Below are positions 1 through 6,315 of a stretch of 14,878 nucleotides of DNA, one piece after another (positions within the stretch are counted from its first letter, which is position 1; every line of letters starts with the position of its first letter). The notes below the pieces were generated by a model, which ran no database searches, was not told where the DNA came from, and was given only the letters and a program-made list of their open reading frames with translations. The stretch is from assembly GCA_002686115.1 (NCBI GenBank), contig NZAF01000058.1:6572-21449 (forward strand), read 5' to 3'. Origin of the DNA: Halobacteriovorax sp. (GTDB lineage Bacteria; Bdellovibrionota; Bacteriovoracia; Bacteriovoracales; Bacteriovoracaceae). Made by a program: the position numbers and the translations under genes.

Positions 1-213
1 AGTCAAAGAGCTATTGTTGTTGGTTCAAAAGGAACAATGATTAAAGAGATAGGGACTCGTGCTAGAAAGAAAATTGAAGCAATGAGTGATTGTAAGGTTC
101 ACTTAAATCTACACGTAAAAGTATCGCCAAAGTGGTTCAAAAATAACTTTGTTCTTGAGGAGCTTGGACTTCCAAGATCACATGATTCAGCGAGAGTTTG
201 GAAGAAAAAATAG
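1..213 (+). CDS. era: GTPase Era, C-terminal KH domain (5' partial)
   Basis: The frame is open from the first base and ends at TAG 211-213, giving 70 residues of the C-terminal end of Era, a GTPase that binds the 3' end of 16S rRNA during 30S subunit maturation. The KH RNA-binding signature is visible: a GSKGTMIKEIGTRAR loop-helix (about residues 8-22), then VHLNLHVKV followed by W and N, and the closing LEELGLP segment typical of Era. The GTPase domain lies upstream of the window. The gene runs straight into der: its stop codon lies within the der Shine-Dalgarno sequence, so the two are probably co-transcribed and translationally coupled. Era and Der both act in ribosome assembly, which fits the pairing. 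Confidence 0.93.
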   Translation, partial: SQRAIVVGSKGTMIKEIGTRARKKIEAMSDCKVHLNLHVKVSPKWFKNNFVLEELGLPRSHDSARVWKKK

Positions 214-217
214 GTGA
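212..217 (+). promoter_or_regulatory. Shine-Dalgarno of der, overlapping the era stop codon
   Basis: AGGTGA lies 5 nt before ATG 223 and includes the last two bases of the era TAG stop (211-213). This decides for ATG 223 rather than GTG 214, which falls inside the SD, and suggests ribosomes finishing era can re-initiate on der. Confidence 0.7.
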
Positions 218-222
218 GTGTT

Positions 223-2004
223 ATGAAAAAAAGATCAATGATTATCTCCCTTATTGGGAGACCAAATGTTGGAAAGAGTTCACTCTTTAATCGTCTGATG
301 AAATCTCAGCATAAGGCCATCACTTATGATACGCCTGGAGTAACAAGAGATCGCCATTATGGAATCTCTACCTTTAACGATAGTGATGATGAGAGGCCTA
401 TTGATACTATTCTTGTTGATACAGGTGGATTCTATCCAACAAAGATTAATGAAAACGGTAAGAATCAAAAAGAGGAAAATGCCAATAAGTTCTTCAATAT
501 TATGACTGATCACGCTTATCAAGCGATTGATGAGTCAGATCTAATTTTATTTGTTGTTGATGCTAGAGAAGGTGTTCTTCCATTTGATAAAACGATTGCT
601 GATTATATTAGAAAACAAAAAAAGAAACTTTGGATTATTGTTAATAAGTTTGACTCTGAAGCACAAAGAGGTGATGAGATAGACTTCTATGAATTAGGAG
701 TGGACTTTGAACTTATGCATACTGTTTCAGCTGCTCATGGTATTGGAATTGATAACCTTAGAGAAGATATTCATAAAGAATTAATTTCTTTTGAAGACTC
801 TGATGATTCGCTAGATATCTCTAATCTACAAAAAGGAGTCACTCCAAGAGAAAAAGTTGTTGCTAGACTTGCTATTATCGGTGCTCCAAATGCTGGTAAA
901 TCAACACTTCTAAATCTATTGATTGGGGCAAACAGAGCTCTGGTTTCAGATATTGCTGGGACAACTGTTGATCCTATTGAAGGTTTCTTTGATCTTTACT
1001 TTGGAAAAGATGCATTAAAACTTGATCAGGATATCAAGGTTGGTTCAACAGATAATCTACTGTTTAAACAATACGAAGACTTTAGAAAGAATAACCCTGA
1101 TCTCTATGAGTCACTTGTTAGCTCATATAATACAGAAGAAGAGATTGAAGATGAAACAGAGGCAGAATTAGCTGATGAGTCACTCATGGCCCTTGAGTCA
1201 GAAGATAATGACTTTATCTCCGAGCGAGAAGATAAGATGTATGAGCAAGTCTTTAAGTCTTCTGAGCAAGAATCTGAAGAGAGTACAGATGAAGAGGGAA
1301 GTTATTGGAAGAGTGTTCACATTGTTGATACGGCTGGTATTAGAAAGCAAAAGAAAATTGATGACTTTATTGAATCACAATCAGTTTATCGATCGCTTAG
1401 ATGTATTACAGAGTCCGATATTTGCATCTACATGATTGATGCAGAAAAAGGTGTTTCACATCAGGATAAGAGACTTCTTGATATCGCCATTGAAAAGGGA
1501 ACTTCTGTTATCGTTTGTTTAAACAAGATTGATCTTATTAGTGATAAGATTAAAGATCCAAATGATAAAAAAGAGTGGCTCTTAAAAATCAGAGATACCA
1601 TGCCATGGCTAAATTATTGTGATGTACTTCCAATCTCTGCCAAGAATAAAAGAGGTATGAAAGCTCTTAAGAGATCTCTTTTAAAAACTATTCTTATTAG
1701 AAGACAGGTCCTTCCAACTGGAGAGTTAAACAGGTTTGTTCTGTATCTAACAGAAAAGCATCCAATTATCTTAAAAGGCTCACGAGGGCGAAGATTTAAG
1801 ATTAAATATGCCTCTCAAATTAAGGCAAATCCTCCAACATTCTTATTCTTTACGAATAAGTCAAAGGGTGTGCCGGAAAACTATAGAAGATACCTTAAAA
1901 ATGGTCTTAGAACAGCATTTCCACTGGATAATACACCTATCCATCTGATCTTTAGAACAGGTAGTGATTTACAAAAAAGAATGAAAAGAGTGACCAAGTC
2001 TTAA
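223..2004 (+). CDS. der: Ribosome biogenesis double GTPase Der (EngA) with acidic insertion
   Basis: Der has two tandem GTPase domains and a C-terminal KH-like domain and acts in 50S subunit assembly. Domain 1 shows G1 GRPNVGKSS (residues 12-20), GVTRDR, G3 DTGGF, G4 NKFD and G5 SAAHG. Domain 2 shows G1 GAPNAGKST (from about 220), GTTVDP (246-251), G3 DTAGI (369-373), G4 NKID and SAKN. The KH-like end contains VLPTGELNRF and the NPPTF...F segment. At 593 residues it is well above the usual 440-490. The excess is a Glu/Asp/Ser-rich stretch between GTTVDP and DTAGI, where about 17 residues are normal. The Arg of the usual GTTRD is Val here. Start ATG 223 is chosen over the in-frame GTG 214 because AGGTGA (212-217) sits 5 nt upstream of it. 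The gene ends inside an intrinsic terminator. Confidence 0.95.
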   Translation: MKKRSMIISLIGRPNVGKSSLFNRLMKSQHKAITYDTPGVTRDRHYGISTFNDSDDERPIDTILVDTGGFYPTKINENGKNQKEENANKFFNIMTDHAYQAIDESDLILFVVDAREGVLPFDKTIADYIRKQKKKLWIIVNKFDSEAQRGDEIDFYELGVDFELMHTVSAAHGIGIDNLREDIHKELISFEDSDDSLDISNLQKGVTPREKVVARLAIIGAPNAGKSTLLNLLIGANRALVSDIAGTTVDPIEGFFDLYFGKDALKLDQDIKVGSTDNLLFKQYEDFRKNNPDLYESLVSSYNTEEEIEDETEAELADESLMALESEDNDFISEREDKMYEQVFKSSEQESEESTDEEGSYWKSVHIVDTAGIRKQKKIDDFIESQSVYRSLRCITESDICIYMIDAEKGVSHQDKRLLDIAIEKGTSVIVCLNKIDLISDKIKDPNDKKEWLLKIRDTMPWLNYCDVLPISAKNKRGMKALKRSLLKTILIRRQVLPTGELNRFVLYLTEKHPIILKGSRGRRFKIKYASQIKANPPTFLFFTNKSKGVPENYRRYLKNGLRTAFPLDNTPIHLIFRTGSDLQKRMKRVTKS

Positions 2005-2022
2005 GGACTTGGCCTCTTTTTT
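1994..2022 (+). terminator. Intrinsic terminator at the end of der
   Basis: A perfect 7-bp stem, CCAAGTC (1994-2000) and GACTTGG (2006-2012), with a 5-nt loop TTAAG is followed by CCTCTTTTTT (2013-2022). The der stop TAA (2002-2004) lies in the loop, so the last coding codons form the left arm. This should end the era-der transcript and separate it from the hemerythrin gene. Confidence 0.85.
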
Positions 2023-2107
2023 CCTTCATTCCTGATCAATATCATATTTTGTTTTCTGATAGGCCTTACGATAAGGGATAAGTAATATCGAGAAATCGGA
2101 GGTAATG

Positions 2108-2509
2108 ATGAGCTTAATGGACTGGAATGAGAAGTTAAACGTAGGTGTCGATCAGATGAATGATCAACATAAAGTCATCCTCACTTACATGAATACACTT
2201 TACGATGATTACCAAGCTAATAAACCTTTCTCTGTTTTAAAGAGTTCACTGGATAGTCTAAAAGACTACACTATTAAGCATTTTAAGGAAGAAGAAGAGT
2301 ATATGGAGTCAATTGATTATGACGGGATTGCTAGTCATAAGATCATACATGAAAAGCTTTTAAAGACTCTTGGTGAGCATTATGAAAATATCACTTCAAC
2401 ACAGAAGTTTAATGATGATTTCTTTCATTTTCTAAAGTTTTGGCTAAGCTCTCATATTCAAGGGATTGATGTAAAATATGGAAAGCTTAAGGATCAAAAG
2501 TCAGCATAG
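2108..2509 (+). CDS. Bacteriohemerythrin (non-heme di-iron O2-binding protein)
   Basis: This is a single-domain 133-residue hemerythrin, a soluble four-helix bundle that reversibly binds O2 at a di-iron centre. All seven family ligands are present: H21 (DQHK), H58 and E62 (HFKEEE), H77 and H81 (HKIIH), H116 and D121 (HIQGID). The N-terminus MSLMDWNEKLNVGVDQ is typical of the family. Two ATGs are adjacent; the second (2108) is preferred because GGAGG (2098-2102) lies 5 nt upstream of it but only 2 nt from ATG 2105, and because the family usually begins MSL-x-x-W. No signal peptide or fused sensor domain is present, so a cytoplasmic oxygen store, sensor or delivery role is inferred. It lies after the der terminator, so it needs its own promoter; none was placed confidently. 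Confidence 0.93.
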   Translation: MSLMDWNEKLNVGVDQMNDQHKVILTYMNTLYDDYQANKPFSVLKSSLDSLKDYTIKHFKEEEEYMESIDYDGIASHKIIHEKLLKTLGEHYENITSTQKFNDDFFHFLKFWLSSHIQGIDVKYGKLKDQKSA

Positions 2510-2567
2510 ATTCTTGCTCGTCGCGTTTAAATATTTTTCAGAGTTTTGTTAGGCTTATATTTAATAG

Positions 2568-2596
2568 TTTTCATTTAGTAATGTCATCGATATAAA
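2568..2596 (+). promoter_or_regulatory. Candidate promoter of the small secreted protein gene
   Basis: TTTTCA (2568-2573), a 17-nt spacer and TATAAA (2591-2596) resemble a sigma-70 promoter, with 4/6 and 5/6 matches. They lie about 30 nt before the start codon at 2627. In such AT-rich DNA, chance matches are common. Confidence 0.35.
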
Positions 2597-2599
2597 ACA

Positions 2600-2618
2600 C
2601 TATATTTAGACAATATAG
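2600..2618 (+). repeat. Inverted repeat in the leader of the small secreted protein gene
   Basis: CTATATT (2600-2606) and AATATAG (2612-2618) are perfect 7-bp inverted arms around a 5-nt loop. The right arm abuts and overlaps the Shine-Dalgarno AGGGG (2617-2621). It lies just downstream of a candidate -10 box, so it could be an operator or a weak hairpin affecting ribosome access. The stem is nearly all A-T, so it would be weak as RNA. Confidence 0.35.
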
Positions 2619-2626
2619 GGGTTTTT

Positions 2627-3028
2627 ATGAAGATATTTATGATGATTAGTTTAGCTTTACTTATTTTAAGTCAAATCAGTGCATATGCTAGAGGCAATTG
2701 TCGTGGGCTTAGTACTAAGGTCGATAATTCTAAAATCTACGCTGAAGTTATTTCTAGGGGACATATGGACCTTGAGCTTGTGCTTGTCAAAAAAGCTTTT
2801 TATAGCGCAAAACTTAAAGTTACTGGTGGTTATGGGTATCACGCAAATAACCTTCCAACTTGTGAAATGAATGAGGTTGATTCTCTTAATTGGATGAATA
2901 GAAATATCGCAACTTATTCAACATTTGATTATGACTACCATACAGCTGCTTACGCAATTTGCTCATATGACTTTAGAGGTGAGTTAGTTGATTCATATGT
3001 CATTTGTAATTATGAGATTGGTGACTAA
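2627..3028 (+). CDS. Small secreted protein of unknown function
   Basis: I do not recognise a family. The 133-residue product starts with a Sec signal peptide: Lys2, a hydrophobic core MMISLALLILS, and a likely cut after AYA near residue 21. The mature part of about 112 residues has four cysteines (GNCRG, LPTCE, AICSY, VICNY), enough for two disulfides, and is Tyr-rich in its second half. The start ATG 2627 is supported by AGGGG five nt upstream. The gene has its own candidate promoter and ends 8 nt before the 3' end of a convergent gene. A periplasmic or extracellular location is inferred. Confidence 0.72.
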   Translation: MKIFMMISLALLILSQISAYARGNCRGLSTKVDNSKIYAEVISRGHMDLELVLVKKAFYSAKLKVTGGYGYHANNLPTCEMNEVDSLNWMNRNIATYSTFDYDYHTAAYAICSYDFRGELVDSYVICNYEIGD

Positions 3029-3043
3029 CTTAACTATCACCAA
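3018..3043. repeat. Inverted repeat across two convergent gene ends
   Basis: TTGGTGA (3018-3024) and TCACCAA (3037-3043) form a perfect 7-bp stem around a 12-nt loop and span both stop codons of the convergent genes. There is no U-run on either side, so it is not a standard intrinsic terminator. It may be a weak bidirectional stop or mRNA 3'-end hairpin. Confidence 0.35.
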
Positions 3044-3840
3044 CTCCACACATAGCCGACAGTAAGAGTAAAAGCATTTCCACTTAAATCAGGTACAGTG
3101 ATGTCTGTTGCTTGAGTATCAGAATCTGTATTAACATCAAGTAAGGTCGTATTCTTGTCAGCAAATGCAACATTGTGAACGAGAAACTCAAGGTTTAGAT
3201 AAGACTCTTTTAGTCTAATGGGGAATTCAAGTCCAAGGCCTATCCCAATTCCAATTCCTCCACCATCTGGGTCAGTAGGTTCGGCCACTGAGTCAGTAAG
3301 GTACTTATTAGTAACATACCAATACTCCATTCTGGTGACGATGTATGGGTTTGAGTAGGTTAGCGCAGTTCCAAGGTCTGATGTGTCTATATAGTAGCGA
3401 TAACTGATATAAGGCCTTAGCATCGTAACTTCTACCAGTCCTGGTCCATCAGTAAAACCTTGGGTTGGGTTATTGATAAAATAATTATGCTGAGAGACGG
3501 CAAAGCCAAGTCCCCACGAAGATTGAAAATCTGAAAAGTAATGAACTGCAAGTCCAAATGTTGGCGGGTCGTCATTATAGATGGCCCCTCGGTTCCCATC
3601 AAAACTTGTTAGACCAGTATAGAGCATAAAAGAAAAAAAGCGTCCGTATTTAAAAAATCGCTCATCTTCCATCATTTGTTTGTCTTCTAAGTCTTCATTA
3701 AAGTCTGAGAATATATCACCACCAATATTTAAATCATCGTCGTCAATATTATTAAAATTAACTTGAGCAAAAGCTAAGCTTGATAGAGATAAGCTTAATA
3801 AAGTTAGAAGAAAATATTTAAAAAAGCGGTCCTTGCTCAT
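3037..3840 (-). CDS. Putative outer-membrane beta-barrel protein (267 aa)
   Basis: The product begins with a clear Sec signal peptide, with a basic start, the core FLLTLLSLSLSSLAFA and a likely cut before QVNF (about residue 25). An Asp/Glu-rich N-terminal segment (about residues 28-58) follows. The remainder alternates polar and hydrophobic/aromatic residues, with many Tyr and Gly, as in beta-barrel strands. Examples are a GIGIGIGLGLEF strand and the C-terminal strand TLTVGYVWSW, which ends in an aromatic residue as BAM substrates usually do. No specific porin family is recognised. It lies 14 bp downstream of another signal-peptide protein on the same strand, suggesting a two-gene operon. 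An outer-membrane position is inferred from composition. Confidence 0.72.
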   Translation of the reverse strand: MSKDRFFKYFLLTLLSLSLSSLAFAQVNFNNIDDDDLNIGGDIFSDFNEDLEDKQMMEDERFFKYGRFFSFMLYTGLTSFDGNRGAIYNDDPPTFGLAVHYFSDFQSSWGLGFAVSQHNYFINNPTQGFTDGPGLVEVTMLRPYISYRYYIDTSDLGTALTYSNPYIVTRMEYWYVTNKYLTDSVAEPTDPDGGGIGIGIGLGLEFPIRLKESYLNLEFLVHNVAFADKNTTLLDVNTDSDTQATDITVPDLSGNAFTLTVGYVWSW

Positions 3841-3854
3841 TTAATCGAAGCCTT

Positions 3855-4358
3855 TTAGAGATAGAAGTGAAAAAGGGCCACTAAAAACTGGCTTCCTACT
3901 GTTGATACATTAAAGTCGTCAATCTTGTTCATGGAAACACCAAACTCAGTTCCAATTCCAATGCTTTGAAGAGATTCAAAGCTAAACTCAACCCCAAAGG
4001 TACCATCTATTTGAAATCCACTCTTGTTATTTGATGGGCCTAGTTTTTGATTGAGTAGGCCAAGTGCAGCTGAACCATAAAAAGTTAATAGGGGCTCACT
4101 AAAAATATTTCGATAGAGTTTTATGCCTGCGGCCCATCCACCACCTGTTTCGTTTGTATCAATTCCAAAATAACCACCAAAAGCGAAGGACTTAGACTTT
4201 TGAACTTTAAAAGACATGGCCGTGACATCGTTTATTGGCTGAGTATTAAAGCCAATGCCAAGACGCCCGATCCTTTCAACAGCGTGAGTTTTAGAGGAAT
4301 AGAACATTGTTGCGCTAAGCATTGTGACTGTTATCAGTAATTTGATGATTCGCTTCAT
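3855..4358 (-). CDS. Putative outer-membrane beta-barrel protein (167 aa)
   Basis: The N-terminus is a Sec signal peptide (MKRIIKLLITV core, likely cut after THA near residue 26). The mature part of about 140 residues is rich in Gly and aromatic residues in alternating patterns, for example FGGYFGIDTNETGGGW and QSIGIGTEFGVSM. It ends FLVALFHFYL, which fits a short barrel of perhaps eight strands. No named family is recognised. It is the first gene of a minus-strand pair with the 267-aa protein and probably uses the promoter at 4401-4429. The Shine-Dalgarno is weak (AAGATAAG just before the ATG). Confidence 0.68.
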   Translation of the reverse strand: MKRIIKLLITVTMLSATMFYSSKTHAVERIGRLGIGFNTQPINDVTAMSFKVQKSKSFAFGGYFGIDTNETGGGWAAGIKLYRNIFSEPLLTFYGSAALGLLNQKLGPSNNKSGFQIDGTFGVEFSFESLQSIGIGTEFGVSMNKIDDFNVSTVGSQFLVALFHFYL

Positions 4359-4400
4359 ATCTTATCTTTTTTATGTATCTTTAAAAATGTTTATATTTAA

Positions 4401-4429
4401 AGTGTACCTTTTAGTTTTTAGGGCATCAA
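4401..4429 (-). promoter_or_regulatory. Candidate sigma-70 promoter for the beta-barrel gene pair
   Basis: Read on the minus strand: TTGATG (4429-4424), a 17-nt spacer and TACACT (4406-4401), each 4/6 to consensus with ideal spacing. This leaves a leader of about 35-40 nt before the ATG at 4358. It is back to back with the yfgM promoter. Confidence 0.5.
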
Positions 4430-4456
4430 GTGTTTGATTTAAGTCGTCTCTTTTCT

Positions 4457-4485
4457 TTGACATCCTTATTTGCACTCACTACAAT
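4457..4485 (+). promoter_or_regulatory. Strong sigma-70 promoter of yfgM-bamB
   Basis: TTGACA (4457-4462, perfect -35), a 17-nt spacer and TACAAT (4480-4485, 5/6 to the -10 consensus). Transcription would begin near 4492, giving a leader of about 30 nt that carries AGGGGA (4513-4518) 5 nt before the yfgM ATG. This is the clearest promoter in the window. Confidence 0.8.
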
Positions 4486-4523
4486 TATCCATTGATTTAC
4501 ATGCTTTAACATAGGGGAATTTA

Positions 4524-5186
4524 ATGAGTACACAAACAGCTGAAGGGACTCAGTTTGACTCAGAACTCAAAAAAACTGAACTTGGTAACGTCATTAGTGA
4601 TAACAAAGGTTTATTTGCAGCACTTCTAGTCGTAATTTTTGCAGGTGCAATTGGTTTTGGTTTTTACCAAAAGTCACTTGAGAAGAAAAATGAAGAAGCT
4701 TCAAAGGCTTTTTACCTCTTTTCATCAGATAAGCTTGAAAAATTTAAAAAAGGTGAAGTTAAAGCAGATGAAGTTGTTTCATCATTTAAATCGACAATGA
4801 GTAAGTACTCTTCAAGTAAGTCTTATATTGGTTCTGCTCTGATCGTTTTTGATGCTGTTAATGCAAAAGCAGAAAGCGAAGAAGTTTATTCTCTACTTGA
4901 TGGCCTAACGGGACAAAATATTTATCAAATTTATGCATTAAGCATGAGAAAAGCAGCTGCCCTTGAGAATATGAAAAAGTATGATGAAGCGATTGCGGCT
5001 CTTAATCTGATTAATTCTGATCAATTTAAATCTGTTGAAGGGAAGGTAAATTTAGACCTTGGCCGTCTTCATATGTTAAAAGGCTCTAACGAGCAAGCTC
5101 GAACACATTTTGATAAGGTTTTAAAGATTAATACTCAAGCAGAGTTCAAGTCTTTAGCAACTTACTACCTTTCAAAACTTAACTAA
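4524..5186 (+). CDS. yfgM: YfgM-like membrane-anchored TPR protein
   Basis: The 220-residue protein has a cytoplasmic N-terminal segment, one transmembrane helix (about residues 30-48, LFAALLVVIFAGAIGFGFY) and a periplasmic helical domain with TPR-like repeats. The clearest repeat, YDEAIAALNLI followed by LGRLHMLKGSNEQARTHF, lies at about residues 152-198. Length, topology and position directly before bamB match YfgM, a SecYEG-associated inner-membrane protein of E. coli linked to periplasmic chaperones (established for E. coli, inferred here). The start has AGGGGA 5 nt upstream and the strong promoter at 4457-4485. It is probably co-transcribed with bamB, 19 nt downstream. Sequence conservation in this family is low, so the name rests partly on synteny. 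Confidence 0.78.
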   Translation: MSTQTAEGTQFDSELKKTELGNVISDNKGLFAALLVVIFAGAIGFGFYQKSLEKKNEEASKAFYLFSSDKLEKFKKGEVKADEVVSSFKSTMSKYSSSKSYIGSALIVFDAVNAKAESEEVYSLLDGLTGQNIYQIYALSMRKAAALENMKKYDEAIAALNLINSDQFKSVEGKVNLDLGRLHMLKGSNEQARTHFDKVLKINTQAEFKSLATYYLSKLN

Positions 5187-5196
5187 TTATTATTCT

Positions 5197-5208
5197 GAGG
5201 TTTCATTG
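5197..5208 (+). promoter_or_regulatory. Ribosome binding site and TTG start of bamB
   Basis: GAGG (5197-5200), five bases, then TTG (5206-5208). The signal peptide begins immediately (MKLLFLLFFLGSC), so no later start keeps the lipoprotein signal. The weak TTG codon may lower BamB relative to YfgM. Confidence 0.65.
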
Positions 5209-6315
5209 AAATTATTATTTCTTCTTTTCTTTTTAGGTTCTTGTTCATCAACTATGTTCGGGGATTTATCGAAGTATAAACCAGTTGGTAAAAAGAGAGC
5301 GAAAACAGCTTTCTCTCCACTTTGGATTAAAAACCTTGATAACGTTCATGATACTGGTAATCAGCCAATTGCACTGGCAAGTCCCCTTGTTCATGAAGAC
5401 ACTGTTTATGCTGGTTCTAAAAACTACTTTAATGCTTATGATGTAAAAAGCGGAAGACTTTTGTGGCGTGAAAAAACCAAGGGTGTGATGCACTCTGGAG
5501 CAACGATTAGTGGTTCAATTCTCTTTTGGGGTGATATCAGTGGTCGTCTTTATGCAAAAGACTTAGAAAAGGATGAAATGAAGTATATGCTTGATGTAGG
5601 AGCTCCAATAGATGCTACTCCAGTAGTCGAAAATGGAAGACTATATCTACATACTAGAAATCACAAGATATTTTGCCTTGATCAATCAACCGGTAAAATT
5701 CTTTGGTCTTATAAAAGATCTGTTCCATACTTTTCAACATTACAAAGAACAAGTCGCCCAAAGGTTATAGGTAATAGAGTTTATGTTGGCTTTGCAGATG
5801 GATATCTTGTATCGTTCTCTGTTGAAGAAGGACAGGTTATCTGGGAAAAGAAACTTTCAGTCTCTACTAAGTTTGTAGACGTTGATATGTCACCAACATA
5901 CTTTAATGGAAAGCTCCTTGTTGGAAGTATTGATGGCAACCTTGAAATTTTGGATCCTCAAAATGGCGTTCTTTTTAAACGTTATACATTTGTGACAAAT
6001 AGAAAAGGTGAGGTCTTTGGTGACTCCATTCTCTTTGGTGATATAGAGGGGAATATCATTGAGATCGATAAGAACTTTAATATGACGAGAACTGTAAAAG
6101 TCTCTAAAGATCAGATTAGTAATGTCAAAAAGTGGAAAGGTGGAGTTGTCGTAACGACAGTGTCTCAAGACGTCATCTATCTTGATAAAGACCTAGCAGT
6201 TGTTTCAAGACTTGATCTAGGTTCTGGATATTCTGCTGTCTTTGGAGAAGTTAGTGTTCAAGATGATCATCTTGCTCTTTATTCTTCTAGAAATAGAGTT
6301 TATCTCTTTAAATAA
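5206..6315 (+). CDS. bamB: Outer-membrane assembly lipoprotein BamB-like beta-propeller
   Basis: BamB is the beta-propeller scaffold lipoprotein of the BAM complex, which folds outer-membrane proteins. The product has a lipoprotein signal with lipobox LGSC, the lipidated Cys being residue 13. Ser follows the Cys, so outer-membrane sorting is expected. PQQ/WD-like blades follow, each with a G-x-x-x-W turn: SGRLLWREK, TGKILWSYK and EGQVIWEKK, with repeated DGYLVSF- and DGNLEIL-type strands. The length of 369 residues is close to the 392 of E. coli BamB. The start is TTG 5206, supported by GAGG (5197-5200) with 5-nt spacing. The upstream neighbour is yfgM, as in E. coli. The last 16 bp overlap the end of a convergent lipoprotein gene. 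Confidence 0.85.
   Translation: MKLLFLLFFLGSCSSTMFGDLSKYKPVGKKRAKTAFSPLWIKNLDNVHDTGNQPIALASPLVHEDTVYAGSKNYFNAYDVKSGRLLWREKTKGVMHSGATISGSILFWGDISGRLYAKDLEKDEMKYMLDVGAPIDATPVVENGRLYLHTRNHKIFCLDQSTGKILWSYKRSVPYFSTLQRTSRPKVIGNRVYVGFADGYLVSFSVEEGQVIWEKKLSVSTKFVDVDMSPTYFNGKLLVGSIDGNLEILDPQNGVLFKRYTFVTNRKGEVFGDSILFGDIEGNIIEIDKNFNMTRTVKVSKDQISNVKKWKGGVVVTTVSQDVIYLDKDLAVVSRLDLGSGYSAVFGEVSVQDDHLALYSSRNRVYLFK

Noticed and set aside
214..216. GTG start for der
   Set aside because: It lies within the AGGTGA ribosome binding site that is correctly spaced for ATG 223, and the family N-terminus begins shortly before the first G motif.
1175..1435. 86-codon open frame within der in another frame
   Set aside because: It overlaps the coding sequence around the acidic insertion and the DTAG motif, which stays in frame throughout, so it does not indicate a frameshift or separate gene.
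2105..2107. First ATG of the hemerythrin gene
   Set aside because: Only 2 nt from GGAGG; the next ATG has workable spacing and gives the family-typical MSL-x-x-W start.
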